Assembly: GCA_048213135.1 (NCBI GenBank)
Contig: PS015137.1
Location: 25,880-78,770, forward strand
DNA: 52,891 bases
Reading direction: 5' to 3'
From: Reclinomonas americana ATCC 50394
Taxonomy: Eukaryota > Jakobida > Jakobea > Jakobida
Positions 21,016-33,086 of the stretch are shown here, piece after piece (position 1 is the first letter of the stretch; each line of letters starts with the position of its first letter). Position numbers and translations under genes: made by a program. The notes below the pieces were generated by a model. That model ran no database searches and had not been told where the DNA came from. It saw nothing but the letters and a program-made list of their open reading frames with translations.

Positions 21016-22186
21016 TCAGTCGTCGTCTTCACCAAACATCACACACACCACTCCATGTCCAGTGCGTGGCATCACTCTGCAAGGAAAATCAGTAAATGGA
21101 TTGAGCAGAAGCGCAAACCAAGTGAAAGGAGGGAGAGAGAGGCCGACAGACGGCGCAAGAACACGCAAGTTAAGAAGCTGTCCCTCTCTTCTCTTTCTCT
21201 CTCTCTCTCTCTCTTCTCCCTCCCTCCCTCCCTCCCTCCCTCCCTCTCTCGGTGCACCTTCCGCACCCTTCCCCCTTCCCAACAAACCTCCTGAGCACCT
21301 CATGCACCTCCCGCTCCTCCACCGTCTCCTCCATCTCCCTCGGCAGCACCAGCGAGTGCATGTGCGCCAACTCGTCCGCTCCCATCGCTCGCAGTGCATT
21401 CAACACACTGCGCAGCGTGGCATGCCGCGACGGCGCAAGCGAAACCACCGAACCATGCTCATCGCGCCGCACGTGCTGCACCAGCACCGTCGCGCCATCA
21501 CCACCAGCGCCGGGAAGACGCACGCCACGCGTGTCACGTCCCACTCTCAGCGTGGTCAGCGCTGGCATGGCGTCAAAGAACGAGAGCACGCCTGCGGACT
21601 TGCTTCCACCGTCGTCGTCATCGTCGTGCAGCAACAGCAGGTGCTCCAGATGCGCAGCGGGCACCACCAACTCGCCAGCCGCCGCCGCCGCCGCTGCCGG
21701 CGTGTGCGAGGCATCGAGAGTGCGCAACTGCGGGCAGCCGACACCCAACAGGTGCTGCAGCGCCGGCGCACGCACGCGCGTGTACGCCACCGTCAACGAC
21801 TGCAACTGCGACAACATCGCCAGCGCCTCCATCGCCTCCTTGTCGCCCACAGCCGTGTGCGACACGTCCAAGTGCAGCAGCGACTCGCGCGGCAGCAGCG
21901 GCAGCGGCAGTGGCCAGGCGCGGAAGGAGGCGCGGCGGATGGGCGCGGATTCCGCAGCAGCGGCGTGCACGATACGCGGCCAGTGCGAGCGGGCAAACGC
22001 GCGCAGCATGGCGGGAGTGGTGGAGTGTACACATTCATCGTCCACAATGCTCATCACCACCTTCATCAACCAGTCCTCCTCCTCCTCCTCCTGCTGCTCC
22101 TCGTCAACACGCTCATCAATGCCAGCCACTCTCAAGTGTCCAATGAGCACTCGCACACGAGTGACAAGCGCAGAAGGCGCCAACAT
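21016..22186 (-). CDS. Leucine-rich-repeat-like protein
   Basis: Large first exon ending at about 21293 (...EREVHEVLRR), donor GTTTGTT, then a small last exon beginning near 21082 (VMPRTGHGVV) and ending DDD-TGA at 21016. I chose the ATG at 22186 (MLAPSALVTRVRVLIGHLRV). An upstream in-frame ATG at 22285 (MWAWSKVVYAHW) falls among direct repeats and is less likely. An acidic run follows (DEEQQEEEEED), then degenerate leucine-rich repeats: LLHLDVSHTAVGDKEAMEAL, LQSLTVAYTRVRAPALQHLL, CPQLRTLDASHT, LEHLLLLHDD, MPALTTLRVGRD. The N-terminal part (MKVVMSIVDDECVHSTTPAM) might be a diverged F-box or FERM-like adaptor, but this is not established. The intron holds CCCT/GGGA repeats (21190-21250). Confidence 0.65.
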
Positions 22187-22582
22187 TTCGAAGGAGAAGT
22201 CGACAACAATCCCAAATCGCGCACAACAAGTGTCCACTAGTACGCTGCTCCAATGCGCGTAGACAACCTTACTCCACGCCCACACACGAAAAGAGCGACG
22301 AGGACAGTCATATCGCGAGCTTTGTCCACTTCTACGATCGCTGAGCGTGCTGTTTTACGCTGCTCCAACACGCGCCTTCGTGTGTGTGCGTGTGCTGTCC
22401 ACAGAGCAAGTTCCCCACGCAATCGCACTCCTCGCGCTCTTCCCGCGCGAAGAAATCAATGAGGACAGTCGTCGTATCGCGAGCTTTGTCCACTTTGATC
22501 ACCAACTTTTTTGTCAGCGCGCGTGCAACGACCTTCGTCTTTTACACAAGCCGTTCCCCTTCCTCATCACGTGAACTAAAGT
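22187..22582. promoter_or_regulatory. Shared upstream region of divergent genes with direct repeats
   Basis: About 400 bp lies between the LRR-like gene (minus) and the UBE2G1-type gene (plus). Two direct repeats occur: GAGGACAGTC..TATCGCGAGC continuing into TTTGTCCACTT at 22300-22332 and 22461-22495, and TACGCTGCTCCAA at 22241 and 22356. A divergent promoter is inferred; no core element was proven. Confidence 0.4.
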
Positions 22583-23930
22583 ATGAGCTCTCAAGCCGCG
22601 CTGCTGCTCCAGAGACAACTGGCAGGTGCGTGCGTTTGTGTGTGCGTGTGAGGCGCACTTTTGTGTCAGTGTGTGTGGGTGTTTTGTGAAAGTTGAGAGA
22701 AAAGAATCACGTCTGCTCTTGCGTGTGTATGTGTGGTTCTGGGAGAGAGAGGGAGGTGCACCTCGACAGCTGTGGTTGACACGTCTGATGAAAAACGGTC
22801 GGTGCACGCTCTCTTTCATGTTTGCCGCTTTCCTCTTTTCGCCTCCTCCAATCACATCCGCGTCGTGTGCGGCATTGCGTGCGGTGTGTGCGTGTGTTTG
22901 CTTCTGCGCGGTGTCTTGTCGACGGCAAGTGCGAGATGGCCATGTGATCCTCGCCTTGTTCCAACAGCACACATGCACGTACACATGTGCATTGCAGTCG
23001 TGCCACGCAGATACATGCACTCTTTGTGTCTCCTTCTTCTGTCGCCGACGACTTTTTCTCTTGTGTGAATGATGTCGTCATCCAAGCTGATGTATTTTTG
23101 GTCAATCATCTTCATCCTCGTCTTACACATGCGGACAACACGGCCTCATCGCTGTTGTCGTCTCTTGCATGCGCAGAGTTGTCGAAGAGTCCTGTGGATG
23201 GTTTCTCTGCGGGTCTGGCCGATCCCGGCGACAACATCTTTGACTGGGAGATCTTCATTGTGGGCCCGCATGACACGTTGTAGTTGCGTGCTCGTCAACG
23301 CCTTGGCTTCTCTCTCTGTGTGTGTGTGTGTGTGTGGCTCACTGCTGGCNNNNNNNNNNNNNNNNNNNNNNNNNNNNNNNNNNNNNNNNNNNNNNNNNNN
23401 NNNNNNNNNNNNNNNNNNNNNNNNNNNNNNNNNNNNNNNNNNNNNNNNNNNNNNNNNNNNNNNNNNNNNNNNNNNNNNNNNNNNNNNNNNNNNNNNNNNN
23501 NNNNNNNNNNNNNNNNNNNNNNNNNNNNNNNNNNNNNNNNCGTGCATTGTTCTGTGCCGCTCGCGACTTGTTTTACTTCTCCTCCTGTTGTGTGGAATCA
23601 CATCATTGTTCGCTGCTGCTCTTGTCTTGCTCTCCCCTTGTCTTTGTGGTGTACTTCTGCCTCCTCCTCCCTTTGTATCTCTCTTCCCTCTCCCTCTCCC
23701 TCCTCTCCTCACTCTATCTCCCTCTCCTCCCTCCTCCCCCTCCCTCTCCCTCATCCCTCTCCCTTACTCTCCCTCTCCCTCTCCCTCTCCCTTCGTCTCC
23801 CTCTCTCTCTCTCCTCCCTCCTCCCTCACCCCCTCTCCCTCTCCCTCTCCCATCACAGCGCATGTGGCGAGACAACCCAGACGGCTTCAAGCGCGAGGTC
23901 GCCCGACTGGTGCGACGGAGTCAAGAGTGA
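22583..23930 (+). CDS. UBE2G1: Ubiquitin-conjugating enzyme E2, UBE2G1/UBC7 type
   Basis: Exon 1 (22583-22623) reads MSSQAALLLQRQLA. Exon 2 (about 23176-23282) reads ELSKSPVDGFSAGL...WEIFIVGPHDTLY. The last exon (23860-23930) reads MWRDNPDGFKREVARLVRRS and ends QE-TGA. These match the N-terminal helix, the early beta-strands and the C-terminal helix of UBE2G1. The known family transfers ubiquitin from E1 to E3-bound substrates, often in K48-linked degradation. The HPN motif and catalytic Cys exon lie in the 23350-23540 gap, so activity cannot be judged. Exon 2 ends TTG-TA before GTTGCG: the family has Tyr after DTL, which the TA plus the next exon's first base supplies, so the donor is fixed by homology. 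The gene is convergent with RAD9, 212 bp between stops. Confidence 0.9.
23350..23540. other. Assembly gap (191 N)
   Basis: Run of N inside the UBE2G1-type gene, hiding the catalytic-cysteine region. Confidence 1.
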
Positions 23931-24142
23931 GCCTCCCACTCTCCGTCGGTGTGGTCGGAAATCGGGCGGGACGCTGTACGATGTGTGTGTGGAAAGTGTG
24001 GTGTGTGGTGCCTCCTCGGCGCTAATCGGCTGACTGCGCAGCAAGTCGACGTTTGCTGTCAAGGTTATGCTGCAATTCTGTGAATGCTTGTTGGCTGTAG
24101 GGTGGTGTGTTTGTACATGACAGTGGATCAAGAAGAACATGA

Positions 24143-26533
24143 CTACACAATAGTTTTGTTTTCATTCGTCCTCGAACTTGAACTGCGTGGGGTGCGAGTG
24201 TGGTTATGAGAGGTAGAGTGATGCGAGAGCAGTGCTACGACTAGCGCAACTCGTTTTAGTGGTGGCGGCGGCACGGCATCGTCGTCGTCATCCTCGTCCT
24301 CCTCGTCGTCGTCTCCACCGTCGCCGCGGTCTTGCTCCATGCGTGCCAACGCTGCATGGTACTGGTCGAGCTCGGTCTCTCGAGAGCGGCGATGGGGCGA
24401 TGTGCGCTTGCGAGAGAACGTGGTGGTGCGCAGCGATTTCTCCGTGGTCGGCGTCTGCAGTCGGAAGACAAATAGAGAGGAAAAGGAGGGGATGAGAGGC
24501 TCTTCATCTGACGCGCACATCGCTGGCGTACCAGATCGTGGGAGCTCCACAGGGTGCCAGTGGTGCCGGTGGAACTCGTCCGCTCCACCGCCGCAGCCCC
24601 CGCTGCTGCCGACTGTTGCACATCGGCATCGTCGGCGTCGAGTGCACCCGATTCGTCGACACCGTAGTCGCCATCGTCCGGCAGCGCCTCGGCGTGCTCC
24701 GAGTGCACTGAGGGCGAACATCAGCACTCAAATACATTGCACGATGATCCTTGCGACTCACCTCGCATGCCTGGCGGCACTTCCTCCAGCAGACCGACCC
24801 CAGCACCGTGATTGGTGGTTGGTGCACGCAGTCGCGTGTTCTTGACGCCAGCCGAAGCCGCCCTCGGTGGTCTCACATCGTCCTCGAGTGAGCTCATCGA
24901 GGCCAGCGGTGGCTGCGCAGGCGCAGACGGAGCGGCCATGGCGGCTGCCGTGTTGACCGACGGCGCCGGCTCGTCTTCGTCGGAGGATGAGTCGTCGGCC
25001 TCGGCATCCTCGTCGGAGAGCGACGTGGCCACCACCAGCACGGCTGACCAGGTGGCCTCGGGGTCCTCGGTGGTGATCAGGATCTGCTCGTCGTGTGAGG
25101 CGGAAGGAAATGGCGATTTTTAGCATGGCATGCCACACGCAACTGGTCGGCCGCTGCGATCGCGAAAGAAGAAGTCGACCCACAGATTGAGACCCTCGGC
25201 CAGCGACAAAAAGTTGCGACACTCCTTGACGACAAAGGCCAGCGTCACGTGATCGCGTCGTTGTTCTACAGGGGCCTCGGGATCCTGTCGGGACGTGAGA
25301 ACACGAGAGTGGGGGGCGCAGCAGCGAGGAGACATGCACTGCTGCTTACCCATGGCACGCGAAAGTCACGCAGGTCGGCAGAACTCAGCGTGACCACCGT
25401 GTCCACTGGCGCTGCCGTCGACGCTGATCCGGCCTGCAGTAACACACGCCGAATGAGACACTTGGCAATCATCGTTTCCCGCTCACCAACAACTCACCGA
25501 AGCCACAGCGGCGGCGACACTCGACACCTGTGCGGCGCCATTGGCGGCCGACTCGTCTGGATTCTGCGTGCGCATCTCCAGCGTGTCGGCCGTGATGGAC
25601 AGACGCAGCAGGCGATCGCCAGTGGTCGCCGACAGCGAGTGGAACTTGGCAAAGCAGCCGGAGAGCAGTGTCGACGGGCACGAGAAGTGGCCGAGAAACT
25701 TTTTCGGCTCGTACACGGCCTGCACGATCTCACACTCTTCGGCATTGACGCGGAATGTCTTGACCAGACCTGGGAAAGGGAAGAGAGAGATGAGCAGATG
25801 GCGAGGATGGTAAGGCAAAGGGGGATTGGCGAAACCTCGGGCGCACGGCATGGTCACCACCACGTGCGATCGAGCGCTGTCAAAACTCAGCGTGACATGG
25901 TCGACGGTGGTGATGCTGCGGAATGTGGTGAGGAACGGCTGCGCGCACATACACACAGTATGTCAGTGGAGAGTGGGCGAGGAAGAGAGAGGGGGAGGGA
26001 GGAATAGGACGCGTACCTTGACCAGCAAGCGAAACTTGCGCGGCGTGTTGACCGCGTACGAGGCGAAAAAGTGTCGATTGAGAGTGGTGAGGAGAAAGGC
26101 GGACTTGGAGGGGTTGAGGGCGCGGAGCTTGATCTGTGCAAAGGAGATAGGGGGTGAGAAGGAGACGAGGAGGCGATTGAGGAGAAGAGAGGGCGTGTAT
26201 TGGAAGGCAGGGTAAAGAAGAATGGATCGATGGAGGATGCAAAAGGGGCGAGAGGGAAAGAGTGAAAAGTGATAGACNNNNNNNNNNNNNNNNNNNNNNN
26301 NNNNNNNNNNNNNNNNNNNNNNNNNNNNNNNNNNNNNNNNNNNNNNNNNNNNNNNNNNNNNCCGAGTCGCGTGTCACTTCAAAGTACAACTCATCGGCCG
26401 AGTGCTTTGCGAGAGACTTGATGATGCGCACAAGCAGGCGCACATGAGGTTTAGGCAGCACTGCAATGAAGCAAGGAGGTGCGGCGACAGGTGGAGGAGC
26501 AGCAGCGGAAGGTGCACGACTTCTGCTCGCCAT
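24143..26533 (-). CDS. RAD9: DNA-damage checkpoint clamp subunit RAD9
   Basis: Multi-exon minus-strand gene, ATG at 26533 (MASRSRAPSAAAPPP) to TAG at 24143. The PCNA-like part is recognisable: FIAVLPKPHVRLLVRIIKSL and DELYFEV at the start; LRALNPSKSAFLLTTLNRHF; FRSITTVDHVTLSFD; RVNAEECEIVQAVYEPKKF; LSADTLEMRTQNPDE-like (ITADTLEMR); RDHVTLAFVVKECRNFLSLA with GLNLWVDFFFRDRSGRP, matching the RAD9 signature before the end of domain 2; then QILITTEDPEAT. The C-terminal tail is acidic and serine-rich with a late basic patch (FSRKRTSPHRRSRE), as expected of the disordered RAD9 tail that carries phosphorylation sites and binds TopBP1 in known systems. RAD9 forms the 9-1-1 ring with RAD1 and HUS1 at damaged DNA. 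A gap at 26278-26361 falls between the first and second exons. Confidence 0.88.
26278..26361. other. Assembly gap (84 N)
   Basis: Run of N in RAD9 after the exon ending DELYFEVTRDS. A short stretch of domain 1 may be lost. Confidence 1.
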
Positions 26534-26822
26534 TGTTTGCTTCAAGTGCGGGTGAGCAAACCTCATGACGTCACATTCCCGCACACGCGAATTGTCCTGC
26601 AGACAACTCAAAATTGAACACCAACTCAGTCGTTTGCACAACAGAAAGGCACAGTTTAACGTGGTTGAACTCGAGAGAGAGCACATCGTGCTATTGATGA
26701 TCATGAGGCTAAATTGAGAAATTACAGTAATTACAGTACAGTTTCGAATTCTGGTGCTTCTTTCTTTTTTCAGTCCCGTTCATTAATCCTCACGCCCCGT
26801 GCCCTCATCCATTACAAACGAT

Positions 26823-27421
<599 letters not shown>

Positions 27422-28797
27422 GGCTTGCAATTGGTGGTGGTGGTGGTGAATGCAAAAGGGCGAAAGTGTGTGTCTTGGCTCAGAGATTGGAGGAGAATTC
27501 GGTGCTGTGTCCACCTCGGTCAACACGGCGCGAGACTAAAATGTGCCGGTCCGGTCCCGTCGCGTCCATGTCTGTCAAATCGGACAAGTCCCCGTCGACT
27601 CGCGTCCAGTTGACGCACTCAATCACCTTTAGACACACATGCACATGCACGCGCGCGCGCGAATCGCCTCCGGCAGAATGTCCCGATAAAGACTCGATTG
27701 TTCGCGATCGATATTGGCCAATCGATATTACGTATATGGATCAATCGCAACGGTGCTACTCTCCCACCGCAGCGACCAGAGTCTCGCAAGATGTCTCCCC
27801 GATGGCGTTTACATNNNNNNNNNNNNNNNNNNNNNNNNNNNNNNNNNNNNNNNNNNNNNNNNNNNNNNNNNNNNNNNNNNNNNNNNNNNNNNNNNNNNNN
27901 NNNNNNNNNNNNNNNNNNNNNNNNNNNNNNNNNNNNNNNNNNNNNNNNNNNNNNNNNNNNNNNNNNNNNNNNNNNNNNNNNNNNNNNNNNNNNNNNNNNN
28001 NNNNNNNNNNNNNNNNNNNNNNNNNNNNNNNNNNNNNNNNNNNNNNNNNNNNNNNNNNNNNNNNNNNNNNNNNNNNNNNNNNNNNNNNNNNNNNNNNNNN
28101 NNNNNNNNNNNNNNNNNNNNNNNNNNNNNNNNNNNNNNNNNNNNNNNNNNNNNNNNNNNNNNNNNNNNNNNNNNNNNNNNNNNNNNNNNNNNNNNNNNNN
28201 NNNNNNNNNNNNNNNNNNNNNNNNNNNNNNNNNNNNNNNNNNNNNNNNNNNNNNNNNNNNNNNNNNNNNNNNNNNNNNNNNNNNNNNNNNNNNNNNNNNN
28301 NNNNNNNNNNNNNNNNNNNNNNNNNNNNNNNNNNNNNNNNNNNNNNNNNNNNNNNNNNNNNNNNNNNNNNNNNNNNNNNNNNNNNNNNNNNNNNNNNNNN
28401 NNNNNNNNNNNNNNNNNNNNNNNNNNNNNNNNNNNNNNNNNNNNNNNNNNNNNNNNNNNNNNNNNNNNNNNNNNNNNNNNNNNNNNNGACTGGAACCCCG
28501 TGTGATCGATCAGATCAAGCAATTCAAAGTGCAACGTTGCGTGCCGACCGTTGGAGAAAGAATTTTTCAACGGTGACGAGAAAAGTCAGCCGCACACATT
28601 TCAGCACGCAGTCGGTGGGTGCTCTGTCGACAACTCCACATCTCTCTCTCACAAACACACACTCCCACTGTGCTCTTGTGATCCTCGTGCAGCTCACACA
28701 CCACGTCTCTTGCGACACAGAGGGCACGTTTCTTCTCCTTGTTGAATCCACCACCAAAGACCGCAGCAAGCGACACTGCAACAGAGTGTGAGCCACA
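27422..28797. other. Intergenic region with 673-N gap (27815-28487)
   Basis: Upstream of the UBE2D-type gene there is a short CG-alternating run (near 27648-27662) and, at 27708-27729, the palindrome ATTGGCCAAT between two ATCGATATT words. After the gap, 28488-28545 could be an exon end (LEPRVIDQIKQFKVQ) followed by GTTGCG, but I cannot assign it. From 28546 to 28797 is the 5' flank of the kinase gene. A gene may be hidden in the gap. Confidence 0.4.
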
Positions 28798-29335
28798 ATG
28801 GCAGGTCGACTGAACGCCTTCAAGGTCTGTCTGGTGGTCTGCGTGCTCGTTGGCAGTGTGTGTGCGCTGCTGTGCTCAACATCGTTTTCCATGCGCACAG
28901 AATGTCAAGTTCCTCGGCAAAGTGAGTAAGGGCGACTGTGCACAGAAGAGAGCACCAGGGAAGAGAACGCTGTCTGCCTGTCTTGGTAACAGGGTCGTGG
29001 CACTCACTTGCACAACTCTATGCTTCTTCTGCCTTCTTGTCTCTCTTCCATCTTTCTTGCAACTGTTCACTGCTTGTGTCGCCTCCTTCCCTTCTCCCTC
29101 CCGTTCTCTTCTCCAAGAAGGGCCAGGTCTTGATCTCTTGCACATCGCCCTTGTCCTTCTTCCGCTTCTCTTGCTCGCTGTCATCTCTCCTTCTACTCCC
29201 TCCCTTTGCTCTTTGCCCTTGTCGTACCTCCTCCTCTCGCCCCCTTCCTGTTGTGCTCCCCTTGTTGTTCTTCCGCACTGTTATCTCTGACCCCTTCCTC
29301 TGTTCGTCGTCCCTGTCCTTCTATTCCCCTTCTCG

Positions 29336-29371
<36 letters not shown>

Positions 29372-31448
29372 NNNNNNNNNNNNNNNNNNNNNNNNNNNNN
29401 NNNNNNNNNNNNNNNNNNNNNNNNNNNNNNNNNNNNNNNNGTCCCTGTCCTTCTGCTTCTTCCGCTTCTCGTGCTCTTCTCTCATCTCCTCCCCCCTCCA
29501 CACAGGGAAGCTATGGAAGCGTCTCCAAGGTGGTACGCCTGGAGGACTCTCGCGAGTATGCGATGAAGGTTTCTCATCGCCGTCGCCCTCTCCACACAAG
29601 CTATCCCACGGGCGCTTACCACTCCCCTCCCTACAGAGCATCGACATCACGGCGATGAATCAGCGAGAGCGCGAGGAAGCCGCCAACGAAATCCGCATCC
29701 TGGCCAGCGTGCGCCACTACTACGTGATTCGCTACTACGAGGCCTTTGTGGAGGACTCGAAGCTGTACATTATCACCGAGTACGCTCGCGGCGGCGACTT
29801 GTACGCCAAGGTGCGTAGAGCAGTCAAATCTCTCCCTTGCGTCAGCACACAACTCTTATTCTCACACACATGCCTGCTCTCACAGGTGAAGCGCCAACGA
29901 GCCAAGAACCGCTACCTCGACGAGGATGACGTGTGGTCGTTCTTCATTCAGATTTGCCTCGGACTGCGTGCGCTGCACAACAAGAACATTCTGCACAGAG
30001 TTGGGTCGCCGTGCCTGCATCACGGCGCTTTGCTCACAAGTACTCACTCCGTGTGTCGCCTCCCCTTCCACAGGATCTGAAGAGCCCCAACATTTTCCTC
30101 ACCGGCAACGGCGACGAGATCAAAATCGGCGATCTCGGTGTGTCGCGTGTCCTCAAGAAGGACTCGGAGCTGGCACGCACACAAGTCGGCACGCCCTACT
30201 ACGTGAGTCCCGAAATCTGGAAGAACCGCCCCTACGACGCCAAGTGTGACATTTGGTCATTGGGTGCGTTGTCCATGGAAAATCAATGTTCGTTGTAGCT
30301 ACTTATGCTTCTCTCTTGGCGTCACACAGGTTGTTTGCTGTACGAGATGGCCGCTCTGAAGCGCCCCTTCGAGGCCGAAAACTTGAAGGCACTGGTGCAA
30401 AAGGTGTACACTGGTCGCTACCAGCCGCTGCCGAGCGTTTACGGCCCCGATCTGCACGAGATGGTGGCCATGCTCCTGCAAACCGATCCCTCTCGCCGCC
30501 CCAGCATTCAGGACATTCTCGAAATGCCGTCGGTGATGAGTCGCATGAAGTTGGTGCCGTTTGACGACACGGACGGCACTGGCGTGCTCTCCGAGGATGG
30601 TGCGCTGGCCGACGTGCCACTGCGCTCTACCATCAAGGTTTGCGAGAGTGCACGAGTGGAGGAGGCATGACGCTTACTCATTCTGTTGATTGTTCACCAG
30701 GTGCCGCGCAACCTTCGCAACTTGACCGCTCACTTGCCTTCACCGTGCTACTCGACAAAGAAGACGTCGAGCGCCGTCAACGCCGCTCGCAACATTGTCA
30801 AGGGCTACGTGAATCGCGAGCGACAAGGTTCTGGAAGTGCAAGCGCTGCGGCCGGGTCGAGTGGTGAGTCGCAGGCTCTGAATCACACGTCACGTATTTC
30901 GTGCTCATGCTCTCCTCGTCGTCAAGAAGAGAACAAGCCGGCAGTCCGCCTGCCCAATGTCAGCTCATCCGGCGCCGGCGACGATGGACCCTCTCTTCCG
31001 CCGCGTGCGCCTCTGCCACCGCGCCCGCGATCCACCGGTGGCGACAAGGAGAATCAGGCACGTGCACTGCTTAATTATTTCCTTCAACACAAGCGCCGAA
31101 TTGCTGACCGACTTGACACAGATGCCGCGTCGTCCTTCTCAGGCAGCGCCAGCACCCACTGCTCCGGCCTCCAATGTCATTCCCGTGAGCCGCCCGCCTC
31201 CCAAGCCCCCACTCAGCCGCTACAGCCAGGAGCGTCAGAGGTTCGCTGACCACATAGCGCGCACCTCAGTGGGCGATCTGTGGGCTTACCATACTTGCTC
31301 TCCTCCTTGTCGCAGACTGCTCGGTGGCATGGCACAAGCGCCGCGGCCTCCGCTGGGAGCCATGCCGCCGCCGGCACCAATGGCCAGTGTGGCACCGCCA
31401 GACAGACCGGCGGGACGACCGTCGGTTCCGCGATACTATCGCCGGTAA
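28798..31448 (+). CDS. NEK: NIMA-related serine/threonine kinase (NEK)
   Basis: Starts at ATG 28798 (MAGRLNAFK) and ends TAA 31448. Small exons build the kinase N-lobe: NVKFLGK, then GSYGSVSKVVRL (glycine loop GKGSYGSV) and EYAMK (catalytic Lys). Then EAANEIRILASVRHY (alpha-C Glu), YIITEYARGGDLY, ILHRDLKSPNIFL (HRD loop), IKIGDLGVSRVL (DLG in place of DFG), ELARTQVGTPYYVSPEIW (NEK-type activation loop), CDIWSLG and LLYEMAALKRPFEAENL. The C-terminal tail is Pro-rich ([26 protein letters not shown]). NEKs act in mitosis and in ciliary length or severing control; proximity to IFT56 is probably chance. The HRDLK motif is split after HR by a GTTGGG donor at 30000. One late intron (31058-31121) appears to be GC-AG. 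A 69-N gap (29372-29440) lies in an early intron. Confidence 0.92.
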
Positions 31449-31776
31449 GCTAACCTCGAGGACAGCAGACATTCGTGCGCAGCAACCGAGAAGGCCCCCC
31501 TGTCGCGGCCACGCTGGTGTTATGATTGCCGAATGTGCATATTGTGTGTGTTTGTTTTTTGTTGCTTGAACTGTAGTGTTGTTGTTTGTCTCTCTCTATT
31601 CCACATCGTGACATGTAACTTGTGTTGTTTTCTCTCTTCTCCTCCCCCCTACTTCAGTGTTTTGCTGTTGTGAAACCGTCATCATTGTCAATCGTCCGCA
31701 TTTTTCACTTGACATTGTTCATCTGCACATATTTTTTCTGATCGGAGAGTGCCGCCACGCACGGCACGGAAAAGTG
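31449..31776. other. 3' flanks between convergent NEK and IFT56 genes
   Basis: About 330 bp, T-rich on the plus strand (TTGTGTGTGTTTGTTTTTTG, CTCTTCTCCTCCCCCCT). Both transcripts must end here. I see no gene or clear polyadenylation signal. Confidence 0.5.
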
Positions 31777-33038
31777 TTACAAGTCCAGCCGACTGCTTCG
31801 CGCCCAGCCCTGGATGATGCGCACAATGTTTTCGGCCTCTGGATTCGTCGTCTGCAACAGCATTTGCATCACATCGCGGAGGAGTGCCGTTGACTCCTGC
31901 CCGGCCACAACTTGTTGGAAGATGCCCTGCGCGTGCATTCGTGAGCGGGGTGCCACGAAAGGACGGAGGAAATATAGTGCACGCAACAATGCACGCTCCG
32001 CGCTTGCCCTCCCAGTACTCGGGGTTCGGGTCGAGGCGCTCGAGCACGTCAAACGCCTTGGCCGAATAGAAGAACTGATTCACGCGGTAGCAGTCGTTGG
32101 CGATGAGCTGCAGCAGCGCAAAGCTCTCCGTCGACGTGTCCATGCGCAGGTAAAGCTCCCAGGCCATCTTCGACTTCTTGTTGAAAATGAAGCAGCGCGC
32201 CAGCCACGACAGGTACGCGTACTGCAGCAGCACACAGAGAGAGATGATGATGAGACGCACAGAAACCAACAAAACCACTGCACAGCCTGCCTCTTCGTAA
32301 TAACAGACCTCCGACTTGTACTTTTCCGACTGGATGCTGAGCAACTTCTCCTCGGCCTCCTCGAACTGACCGCACGACGCCAACGCAATGCCGTAGTTCC
32401 AGTTGAAATCGTCGTCCTGGTAAAAGTACGACTTGATGGACTTGAGGTAGAGCAGCACGTCGTCAAACTGCTTCAGCAGGAAGAAACACGATGCCATGCA
32501 TTGCCGACCGGGTATGGTGTCGCACTCCGAGGCCGAGGCGCCCACCAGCTGGAAGTACTGCTGCGCCATCTTGAGGTGCTCGGGGGAGTCCTCGATTTGG
32601 CCCACGGCCGCGTTCACCACGCCCTTCAGGATGTACTCCTAAGAGGGAGAGGGGGTTAAACGGGAAGGGAGTGAAGGGGAAGGGAGAGGGAGAGGGAGAG
32701 GGAAGAGGAAAGAGGAAAGAGGAAAGAGGAAAGAGGGAAGAGGGAAGAGGGAAGAGGGAAGAGGGAAGAGGGAGAGGGAGAGGGAGTGGGAGTGGGAGTG
32801 GGTGAAACGGGAAAAGGGAAGGCATAGAGAAATGGAAGCGGAAGGAGGAAAGATTGAAAGCGAGAAGAAAGAAGAAAAAGGAGAAGGAGAAAAGAAAGAG
32901 AAGGAGGAATGCACATGCCAAGTACAATAACCTGTAAGAGGAAGGTACACCAACTATAAAGAGAGAGAGAAGAGCTGCGGAGAGTCGGGCAGAAAAAGAG
33001 AGCGAAGTCGCAGAGTTCACAAGCGATAACGGTGCGAC

Positions 33039-33086
<48 letters not shown>

